From UBA1723 sp045641065 (GTDB taxonomy: Bacteria > Bacteroidota > Bacteroidia > Bacteroidales > Paludibacteraceae), in assembly GCA_045641065.1 (NCBI GenBank), contig JAZUGF010000017.1:1-16253 (forward strand): a DNA stretch of 16,253 bases, given 5' to 3'. Under the pieces are notes generated by a model. The model searched no databases and had not been told where the DNA came from. It worked only from the letters and a program-made list of their open reading frames with translations. Made by a program: the position numbers and the translations under genes. Of the stretch, positions 8,509-14,092 are shown piece by piece. Positions within the stretch are counted from its first letter, which is position 1; each line of letters opens with the position of its first letter.

Positions 8509-8547
8509 TTAGAAGACTATAATATCAAATTAGAAAATTCTAATATC
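8509..8547. promoter_or_regulatory. Putative response-regulator operator: four phased hexamers
   Basis: An 18-bp unit starting TTAGAA and ending TAATATC occurs at 8509-8526 and again at 8530-8547, identical at 15 of 18 positions, with a 21-bp period (two helical turns). Within and between units the hexamers TTAGAA and TAATAT start at 8509, 8520, 8530 and 8541, that is every 10-11 bp. The array is centred about 60 bp upstream of the expected efflux-operon start site, just beyond the -33 position, where OmpR-family activators normally bind. Repeats and spacing are seen directly; the link to the response regulator is inferred. Confidence 0.5.
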
Positions 8548-8578
8548 CACTCGCAACCAAGTTGCATTTCTTATTCCA

Positions 8579-8586
8579 TACCTTTG
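8579..8586 (+). promoter_or_regulatory. -7 box of the methyltransferase promoter
   Basis: TACCTTTG matches TAnnTTTG exactly, 41 bp upstream of the methyltransferase ATG. No canonical -33 TTTG is present at the ideal distance. The putative operator at 8509-8547 lies just upstream, so both divergent promoters could respond to the same regulator. An AAAGGA at 8615-8620, seven bases before the ATG, can act as a ribosome binding site. Confidence 0.6.
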
Positions 8587-8627
8587 CATTGTAATCAAAA
8601 AAGAATCGTAAATAAAAGGATAAAACT

Positions 8628-9224
8628 ATGATTTGGGATTTGCTTTCACCGTTATACGACTTATTAGAAACTGTCTACAATGGCAAGTGTTTCAAGGGTA
8701 TTGCAGAAGAGATTAAGAATCACGTTGGAAAGGACGACGTTGTGCTTGAATGTGCTTGCGGCACTGGCCTGCTGACTCTGCCTATGGCTCAGACGTGTAA
8801 GGAACTTATCGCTACTGACTATTCCGACGGTATGCTAAAGCAGACTCAGAAGAAGGTTGGCGGATATTCCAATACAAAGATTCAAAAGGCAAGTATTCTG
8901 GATATTCCTTTTGAGGATAACCGTTTCGACGTCGTGGTGGCGGCTAATGTTATCCATCTTGTCGACGATCCTGCTAAGGCATTGTCTGAGATGAAGAGGG
9001 TGTGTAAGCCGGGTGGAAAGTTGATTATCCCAACTTATGTGAATAAGGAGAGTAAGAATTCGATGGTGGCAGCCAAACTGCTTTCTATGCTTGGTGTGGA
9101 TTTCAAACGCCAATTCAGTTTGGATTCATACAAGGAGTTTTTTATAAAGCATAATGTCGACGTGAAGGAATTCCGCATCGTGGAGGGTAGAATGCCGTGT
9201 GCGTTCGCGATATGCCCACTTTAA
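8628..9224 (+). CDS. Class I SAM-dependent methyltransferase, 198 aa
   Basis: Soluble Rossmann-fold methyltransferase of the UbiE/Methyltransf_11 type. The SAM-binding motif I is at 39-47 (VLECACGTG). The acidic loop is ATDYSDGML (62-70), motif II/III is FDVVVAANVIHLVDD (100-114), and the post-motif is LSEMKRVCKPGGKLIIP (119-135). The substrate is unknown. It lacks the spaced cysteine set expected of arsenite methyltransferases, so metalloid methylation is not supported. It is read divergently from the metal-type efflux operon across a shared 182-bp regulatory region. That makes co-regulation, perhaps membrane-lipid or detoxification methylation, possible but speculative. Length is slightly short for the family but motifs are complete. 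Confidence 0.88.
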   Translation: MIWDLLSPLYDLLETVYNGKCFKGIAEEIKNHVGKDDVVLECACGTGLLTLPMAQTCKELIATDYSDGMLKQTQKKVGGYSNTKIQKASILDIPFEDNRFDVVVAANVIHLVDDPAKALSEMKRVCKPGGKLIIPTYVNKESKNSMVAAKLLSMLGVDFKRQFSLDSYKEFFIKHNVDVKEFRIVEGRMPCAFAICPL

Positions 9225-9250
9225 GTTTAGGCATCCCTTTAATAAAAACT

Positions 9251-9303
9251 AAAACTCGCTCTAATTTTGTGATATTTATAGCAAAAACTCGCTCTAATTT
9301 TGT
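9251..9303 (+). repeat. Exact 20-bp direct repeat before the DUF4143 gene
   Basis: The 20 bases AAAACTCGCTCTAATTTTGT occur at 9251-9270 and again, unchanged, at 9284-9303, a 33-bp period. Each copy contains TAATTTTG (9262-9269 and 9295-9302), which fits the Bacteroidetes -7 box TAnnTTTG. The pair lies about 70-120 bp before the AAA/DUF4143 gene. It may be two tandem promoters, or operators overlapping promoters. Confidence 0.85.
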
Positions 9304-9310
9304 AGTTTTG
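9303..9310 (+). promoter_or_regulatory. Third candidate -7 box for the DUF4143 gene
   Basis: TAGTTTTG fits TAnnTTTG and directly follows the second copy of the 20-bp repeat, 59 bp before the ATG at 9370. With the two boxes inside the repeats, this makes three -7 candidates in 50 bp. The sequence does not show which one is used. Confidence 0.4.
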
Positions 9311-9369
9311 TAATATAAAAGTGACTATGATTTTAGGAACAGCGATTATAATCTATTAAATATCAATGT

Positions 9370-10707
9370 ATGGTATATCTAAAAAGGAAACTTGATTCTT
9401 TTCTTAAACAATGGAAAGAATCAGAGGACAAAAAACCTTTAATAATCAAAGGAGCAAGACAGATTGGAAAAACAATGTCTGTCGAACATTTTGCTATTGA
9501 AAATTATAAAAGTTTCATTAACATCAATTTCGTATCAGAGCCTCAATATAAAACTATTATTCGTGATGGGTATACAGCAGAATCCATAACGAAAAATATT
9601 TCAATGCTAAGTCCTAAACATAAATTTATTGAGGGCGAAACACTTATTTTCTTTGATGAATTGCAAGAATTTCCTGAAATAGCCACGTCATTGAAATTCT
9701 TCAAATTAGATGGACGGTACGATGTGATATGTTCAGGCTCTTTATTAGGGATACACTATAAACGTATTGAAAGCAATAGTGTAGGACACAAGATTGATTA
9801 TACTTTGCACTCAATGGATTTTGAAGAATTCCTTTGGGCAAAAGGCTATGAGGAATCTGTAATAGAAGACATGTACAGGCATGTTTTTGAAAGGACTCCA
9901 TTTTCTGAACTTGAGCATACTGTATTTATGAATCTATTTATGGATTATTGTATACTGGGAGGTATGCCATCCATTATAGAAACGCATATTAAATCTGGCA
10001 TTTTCGAGGGAATACTAGATATGCAACGTCAACTTATACTTGATTATCAAGAGGATGTGAGGAAATATGTTGTTGGTGTGGAGCAGACTAGAATACTCAA
10101 TGTTTTTAATAGAATCCCTGTACAACTTGGACAAGACAATAAGAAATTTCAGATTAGCAAGGTGGCTCCAAACGCTAAGGCCAAAGATTATTGGGGCTGT
10201 ATAGAGTGGCTTGCTGATGCTGGTATTGTGAATATATGCAAATGTCTTAATTTCCCAGAATTGCCGTTAAAGGGTAATGTAGATGACGAAAAATATAAAA
10301 TATATTTTGCGGACAATGGGTTGCTTGTGGCTCTATTGGATGATGAGGCTCAGGATGATTTAAGAGTAAATCAAAACCTTGGAACCTACAAAGGTGCTTT
10401 ATATGAAAACATAGTTGCAGAAGCCATTAAGAAATCTGGAGGTGATTTGTTTTATTATAAGCGACAAGATTCTACCCTTGAAGAAGATTTTTTCATGAGA
10501 ACAAAACGTAATCTTGTACCTATTGAGGTTAAGGCAACAAATGGAAATTCAAAGTCTCTCCAAACGCTTATAAATAGCGATAAATATGGAGATATCTCTT
10601 GGGGAATAAAACTAATTAAAGGTAATGTAGGTTATGCAAACAATATATTAACATTGCCTTATTTCTGTGCCTTTCTTCTGAAAAGATATCTAAGAGAATT
10701 AGAATGA
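9370..10707 (+). CDS. AAA ATPase with C-terminal DUF4143 / PD-(D/E)XK-like domain, 445 aa
   Basis: Member of the widespread family of predicted ATP-binding proteins joining an AAA_14 domain to DUF4143; the biochemical role is unknown. Walker A is GARQIGKT (28-35), with the RQ typical of this family. Walker B is LIFFDELQ (92-99), and a CSGSLLG segment (121-127) occupies the sensor position. The C-terminal part has the restriction-endonuclease-like signature: Glu345 in GALYEN, acidic residues 371-373 (EED), and Glu386-Val-Lys388 in VPIEVK. Length is typical. It is visibly richer in A/T than the NAD genes to its right, consistent with a mobile accessory gene. It stands alone with its own repeat-bearing promoter region. 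ATG 9370 is preferred over the out-of-frame ATG at 9366. Confidence 0.88.
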   Translation: MVYLKRKLDSFLKQWKESEDKKPLIIKGARQIGKTMSVEHFAIENYKSFININFVSEPQYKTIIRDGYTAESITKNISMLSPKHKFIEGETLIFFDELQEFPEIATSLKFFKLDGRYDVICSGSLLGIHYKRIESNSVGHKIDYTLHSMDFEEFLWAKGYEESVIEDMYRHVFERTPFSELEHTVFMNLFMDYCILGGMPSIIETHIKSGIFEGILDMQRQLILDYQEDVRKYVVGVEQTRILNVFNRIPVQLGQDNKKFQISKVAPNAKAKDYWGCIEWLADAGIVNICKCLNFPELPLKGNVDDEKYKIYFADNGLLVALLDDEAQDDLRVNQNLGTYKGALYENIVAEAIKKSGGDLFYYKRQDSTLEEDFFMRTKRNLVPIEVKATNGNSKSLQTLINSDKYGDISWGIKLIKGNVGYANNILTLPYFCAFLLKRYLRELE

Positions 10708-10779
10708 TTTCGTGAAAAAAATAGATGACCTGAAAATGTGTGGTCAGGAGTACTATGGACATTTTCTCGTTATAATTTG

Positions 10780-10787
10780 TACTTTTG
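10780..10787 (+). promoter_or_regulatory. -7 box of the nhaC promoter
   Basis: TACTTTTG matches TAnnTTTG, 19 bp before ATG 10807. Transcription should begin between this box and 10807, so the in-frame upstream ATG at 10738 would not be on the message. This decides the start of the antiporter gene. Confidence 0.6.
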
Positions 10788-10806
10788 TAGAAAAGCAATA
10801 TACAAA

Positions 10807-12111
10807 ATGGAAGATCCAACAAATAATTATAGTTCACAAACTCCCCCTTCAGGGGGCCGGGGGGCTTGGGCTCTTTCCCCACTCCTTCTATTCTTTATAT
10901 GTTACGTAGGAGGAAGCATCGCTCTTGGCGATTTCTACGCTATCCCCATCATCGTGGCGTTTGTGGTGACTTGCCTCTACGCTCTTTTCATCTTCAGAAA
11001 CGATACTTTCCATAATCGTGTGATGTCTTTCGCACGTGGCGCTGGCAACGAGAATATCATGTATATGGTGCTGATCTTCATCCTTGCGGGTGGATTTGCA
11101 TCTCTTGCTAAAAGTATCGGAGCGATCGACGCTACTGTCAACCTTTGCCTATATTTTCTACCTGAATCACTTCTGTTGCCAGGCTTATTTATTGCGACGT
11201 GTTTGGTATCCATGAGTATCGGCACATCCGTCGGAGCTATTGTGGCTTTGGTACCGTTGGCTGCTGGACTTGCCACTCAAACAGGCAATTGCGTCGCTCT
11301 CTACACTGCTTGCATCGTGGGTGGTGCATTCTTCGGTGATAATCTTTCTTTCATCAGCGACACTACCATCGTCGCCACTCGTACACAGGGTATCGCCATG
11401 CATGAAAAGTTTAAGGCTAATCTTAAGATTGCTCTTCCTGCAGCGTTGATTGCATTGATTATCTATGTGGTGATGGGCATCGGTTCAGCCGCATCACACA
11501 ACGTCGAATCTCCCGATTTCATACGTGTGCTTCCATATATAGTTGTGTTGGTGACTGCTGTTTGCGGCATCAACGTCATCATTGTGCTTACTATTGGCAT
11601 CATCCTTTGCATAGCCCTTGCAATTGGTTTAGACGGTACTGCTTTCAACACCGTTCTTCAATCTATTGACGGAGGTGTAAAAGGAATGAGTGAATTGATC
11701 ATCGTCACTCTGCTTGCAGGAGGATTGATGGAGTTGATTCGTATAAATGGTGGAATCGACTTGTTGATGAATGCCATCAAACAACGTGTTTTTAGTCGAC
11801 GTGGTGCTGAGTTGAGCATTGGTGCGCTTGTGGTTGCTGCCGACTTCTGTACTGCCAACAACACTATCGCCATCCTTACAGTCAGCAGCCTTGCTAAAGA
11901 AATCGCTGAAAAATTCAAGATTCCGGCTCGACGCGTGGCAAGTCTACTTGATACGTGGAGCTGCATTGCACAGTCTATTATTCCATACGGAGCCCAACTA
12001 TTATTCGCGTCGGGATTGGCCCAAATTGCTCCAACTGAGATTGTGAGTCATCTCGTCTACCCATATATATTGGCGGTGATTACACTTGGATTCAGTATGA
12101 TGAAGAAATAA
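10807..12111 (+). CDS. nhaC: NhaC-type Na+/H+ antiporter family protein, 434 aa
   Basis: Polytopic inner-membrane ion antiporter, about 10-12 hydrophobic segments, of the NhaC family exchanging Na+ for H+ (family-level inference). The conserved core is visible as SIGTSVGAIVALVPLAAG (137-154) and GGAFFGDNLSFISDTTIVATRTQG (172-195). The latter has the GD..S..SDTT pattern that marks NhaC proteins. A second, related half contains GVKGMSELIIVTLLAGG and the SIIPYGAQLL segment near the end. I chose ATG 10807 because a perfect -7 box lies between it and the upstream in-frame ATG 10738, whose extra 23 residues (MWSGVLWTF..) look non-coding. The first 20 residues are polar and unlike the rest. They come partly from a GC-rich hairpin (10843-10864) encoding TPPSGGRGA. 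No Shine-Dalgarno sequence is present. Confidence 0.88.
   Translation: MEDPTNNYSSQTPPSGGRGAWALSPLLLFFICYVGGSIALGDFYAIPIIVAFVVTCLYALFIFRNDTFHNRVMSFARGAGNENIMYMVLIFILAGGFASLAKSIGAIDATVNLCLYFLPESLLLPGLFIATCLVSMSIGTSVGAIVALVPLAAGLATQTGNCVALYTACIVGGAFFGDNLSFISDTTIVATRTQGIAMHEKFKANLKIALPAALIALIIYVVMGIGSAASHNVESPDFIRVLPYIVVLVTAVCGINVIIVLTIGIILCIALAIGLDGTAFNTVLQSIDGGVKGMSELIIVTLLAGGLMELIRINGGIDLLMNAIKQRVFSRRGAELSIGALVVAADFCTANNTIAILTVSSLAKEIAEKFKIPARRVASLLDTWSCIAQSIIPYGAQLLFASGLAQIAPTEIVSHLVYPYILAVITLGFSMMKK
10843..10864 (+). repeat. GC-rich hairpin and G-runs inside the nhaC 5' coding region
   Basis: CCCCC (10843-10847) and GGGGG (10852-10856) form a perfect stem around TTCA. CC and a second run of six G (10859-10864) follow. 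The stretch contrasts sharply with the surrounding AT-rich DNA and encodes PPSGGRG just after the start codon. It resembles an inserted repeat unit, and could affect translation by folding over the early message. Confidence 0.6.
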
Positions 12112-12135
12112 TTTTTCAAAAAAATCTCGAAATAA

Positions 12136-12166
12136 TTTGCAGTTCTAAATTAATTGCGTAATTTTG
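12136..12166 (+). promoter_or_regulatory. Bacteroidetes consensus promoter of the NAD salvage operon
   Basis: The -33 element TTTG (12136-12139) and the -7 element TAATTTTG (12159-12166) are separated by exactly 19 bp, the full Bacteroidetes vegetative promoter layout. Transcription should start near 12170-12175, giving a leader of about 30 bases before ATG 12203. No terminator-like hairpin is evident between the nhaC stop (12111) and this promoter. Confidence 0.85.
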
Positions 12167-12202
12167 ACACAAAATAAAGAAACAAACAAAAAACAAGATA
12201 CT

Positions 12203-13450
12203 ATGAAACCAATTATCACATCATTATTAGAGACAGACCTATACAAATTCTCAATGGGTCAGGCAATATTCCACCAGTTTCCAAGCTACAAAACTACTTG
12301 GACTTTCAAATGCCGTAACAAGGATGTTAAGTTCACAGCCGAAATGGTTGAGGAGGTAAAACGTCAGTTGCAGGAGTATTGTAAACTAAGCTTTACTGAG
12401 GAGGAATTGGATTACCTAAGATGCATCGGTGCGAAGAAAGATGCTAACGGCAATATCATAAAGAAGGGTTGGATTAAAGATTCTTATATTGATTTTCTAC
12501 GTATCTGGCGTCCAAGATTCGAGGATTTTGAAATCAACGATAAAGCAGAATGCGGATTGAATATCGAGGCTACTGGTACATGGCTTAACACAAGTATGTA
12601 TGAGATCCCAACATTGGCTATCGTCAACGAGGTCTTCTTCCGTATGAACTACGATTATGAGGAGTTAAAGAAGCAATTCCGTCGCAAACTAGATGATAAG
12701 GTGAATCTTTTGGAGCAGGATATCTACGAGCTTGGTGCATTCTCTGAATTTGGTCTACGACGTAGATTGTCTGCTGAATGTCAAGAGATGGCTGTGATGG
12801 CATTGAAGAATGCGAAGATGAACAACAAGTCTATCTTCGTTGGAACAAGTAACGTCTTCCTTGCTCGCAAGTACAACCTTCTTCCAGTCGGAACAATGGC
12901 TCACGAGTGGATTATGTGTGTTGGCCAGGGCAACAGAGCAATCAATCCAGCTTACTCAAATCTTTATAGCCTTCGTGCATGGGTTAACGAGTATAAGGTT
13001 CAGAATGGCACAGCTCTTACAGACGCCATCACAACAGACTGTTTCCTACGTGATTTCGACGAGGAGTTCGCAACTGTATTCAGCGGTGTTCGTCACGACT
13101 CAGGTGATCCATTTGAGTGGGGCGACAAGATCATTGCTCACTACCAGAAGTTGGGAATCGACCCTAAAACTAAGACTCTTCTATTCAGCGACAGCTTGAA
13201 TTTTGAGAAGGCAACTAAACTTAAGAAATACTTCGAGGGTAGAGCAAAGACAGCATTCGGAATCGGCACCTTCATTGCCAACGATACAGATGTTCCACCA
13301 CTAAATATTGTGATGAAGACAACTCTTTGCAACGGTGGTGATGTAGCTAAGATTTCTGACACTCCAGGTAAGGGAATGTGTAAGAATCCTGATTACATCG
13401 ATTACCTACAGAGAGCAATCGATTGGAGAATGAACCATCCAGAAATGTAA
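12203..13450 (+). CDS. pncB: Nicotinate phosphoribosyltransferase, 415 aa
   Basis: Cytoplasmic enzyme that converts nicotinate, PRPP and ATP to nicotinate mononucleotide, the entry step of the Preiss-Handler route to NAD. Family hallmarks are the N-terminal LLETDLYKFSMGQAI (7-21), the GTMAHEW motif holding the phosphorylated histidine (His234), and the PRPP/NaMN-binding segments VFSGVRHDSGDP (292-303) and AFGIGTFIAND (351-361). Length fits the roughly 400-residue E. coli-type PncB. The start is ATG 12203; a longer frame opening at TTG 12164 would begin inside the -7 box and is rejected. It is the first gene of an operon with a Nudix hydrolase 23 bp downstream and a NadE-PncA fusion after that. 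No Shine-Dalgarno sequence precedes it. Confidence 0.95.
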   Translation: MKPIITSLLETDLYKFSMGQAIFHQFPSYKTTWTFKCRNKDVKFTAEMVEEVKRQLQEYCKLSFTEEELDYLRCIGAKKDANGNIIKKGWIKDSYIDFLRIWRPRFEDFEINDKAECGLNIEATGTWLNTSMYEIPTLAIVNEVFFRMNYDYEELKKQFRRKLDDKVNLLEQDIYELGAFSEFGLRRRLSAECQEMAVMALKNAKMNNKSIFVGTSNVFLARKYNLLPVGTMAHEWIMCVGQGNRAINPAYSNLYSLRAWVNEYKVQNGTALTDAITTDCFLRDFDEEFATVFSGVRHDSGDPFEWGDKIIAHYQKLGIDPKTKTLLFSDSLNFEKATKLKKYFEGRAKTAFGIGTFIANDTDVPPLNIVMKTTLCNGGDVAKISDTPGKGMCKNPDYIDYLQRAIDWRMNHPEM

Positions 13451-13473
13451 TTTAACCTTTAAGACTAAGTGAT

Positions 13474-14004
13474 ATGAATAAATGGGAGATTAAAGAGAGA
13501 GAAGTGGTGATGAAAACACCAATCGGAAGCTTCGTTACAACAAAGAAGATCGATCCGGCAGGTGTGGAACGCAAATATATCTCAATGCAGTGCCCTGATT
13601 GGGTTTGTGCAGTGGTAGAGTTCGGAAACGAGTTCCTGATGGTTAAGCAGTTCAGACATGGCATTAACCGTTTGATAGTAGAGTTTCCATCAGGTATGGT
13701 CGACGCGGGAGAGAAGGCAATTGATGCACTTTATCGTGAGTTGGATGAGGAGTTGGGAATCAAGAAGGAGAACATCGTAAAATGTGAGCAGCTCTACACA
13801 GGAAGCCCAAATCCAGCATTCATGGAAAACCGTATGACTTGCTACCATGTTGTGATTAACGGTTATGGTGAAAACCATCCAGATGAGGATGAGTTCCTTG
13901 ACCAAGTGCTTGTTAGCAGAGCAGACATGGAGACTTACGTAAGTGCAGACGACTTCGGTTTGATGATGAGGCTTGCGTGGGAGATGTATAAGAAGAAAGC
14001 TTAG
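13474..14004 (+). CDS. Nudix hydrolase, probably ADP-ribose/dinucleotide pyrophosphatase, 176 aa
   Basis: Hydrolase of nucleoside diphosphates linked to another moiety. The Nudix box is perfect from Gly74 to Ile96: G-x5-E-x7-R-E-L-x-E-E-x-G-I, with metal-binding Glu at 89, 92 and 93. The preceding fold (YISMQCPDWVCAVVEF..FLMVKQFRHGINRLIVEFPSG, split here by the conserved beta strands) and the SPNPAFMENRMTCYHV region resemble ADP-ribose pyrophosphatases. There is no C-terminal winged helix, so it is not an NrtR-type regulator. Position between pncB and nadE-pncA suggests it handles ADP-ribose, NADH or a side product of NAD metabolism (inference). The stop codon lies in a 7-bp tandem repeat. 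Confidence 0.9.
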   Translation: MNKWEIKEREVVMKTPIGSFVTTKKIDPAGVERKYISMQCPDWVCAVVEFGNEFLMVKQFRHGINRLIVEFPSGMVDAGEKAIDALYRELDEELGIKKENIVKCEQLYTGSPNPAFMENRMTCYHVVINGYGENHPDEDEFLDQVLVSRADMETYVSADDFGLMMRLAWEMYKKKA

Positions 14005-14026
14005 AGCTTAGAGTTGAGAGCTTAGA
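13999..14026 (+). repeat. Tandem 7-bp repeat over the Nudix stop codon
   Basis: Four heptamers in a row: GCTTAGA, GCTTAGA, GTTGAGA, GCTTAGA; three are identical and one differs at two positions. The first unit contains the Nudix stop codon (TAG, 14002-14004), so expansion would not alter the protein. It lies in the 88-bp gap before the NadE-PncA gene and could vary in copy number. Confidence 0.8.
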
Positions 14027-14049
14027 GAAAAAGTAATGTAAAATAACCA

Positions 14050-14065
14050 CAGAGTTATTACTCTG
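14050..14065 (+). promoter_or_regulatory. Short perfect stem-loop before nadE-pncA
   Basis: CAGAGT (14050-14055) and ACTCTG (14060-14065) pair perfectly around TATT. No T-run follows, so it is not a standard terminator. It could be a protein-binding palindrome or a leader hairpin 27 bp before the ATG. No -7 box is obvious in this gap, which supports read-through from pncB. Confidence 0.4.
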
Positions 14066-14079
14066 AACGAATTAAAAAC

Positions 14080-14085
14080 GGGAGG
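14080..14085 (+). promoter_or_regulatory. Strong Shine-Dalgarno site of nadE-pncA
   Basis: GGGAGG lies seven bases before ATG 14093. Such a strong site is unusual here: pncB, nhaC and the DUF4143 gene have none, as is normal in Bacteroidetes. It fixes the start codon and may hint at an origin outside the phylum or a need for independent translation. Confidence 0.7.
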
Positions 14086-14092
14086 ATTAATT

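Noticed and set aside
8628..9224. Arsenite methyltransferase (ArsM) reading of the methyltransferase beside the metal pump
   Set aside because: The protein is too short and lacks the spaced cysteine set of ArsM; its only paired cysteines (42 and 44) sit inside the SAM-binding motif.
9251..9303. Start of a CRISPR array
   Set aside because: There are only two copies of a 20-mer with a 13-bp gap, no further units and no cas genes; promoter-like boxes inside the repeats explain it better.
10738..10806. An upstream ATG giving nhaC 23 extra residues
   Set aside because: A perfect -7 box (10780-10787) lies between it and ATG 10807, and the extra peptide is unlike an antiporter N-terminus.
12164..12202. 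A TTG start giving pncB 13 extra residues
   Set aside because: The TTG is part of the consensus -7 box (12159-12166), so it cannot be on the mRNA; ATG 12203 fits the family N-terminus.
13474..14004. NrtR-type Nudix transcription regulator of NAD salvage
   Set aside because: The protein ends shortly after the Nudix fold with no winged-helix domain, and the Nudix box is catalytically intact.
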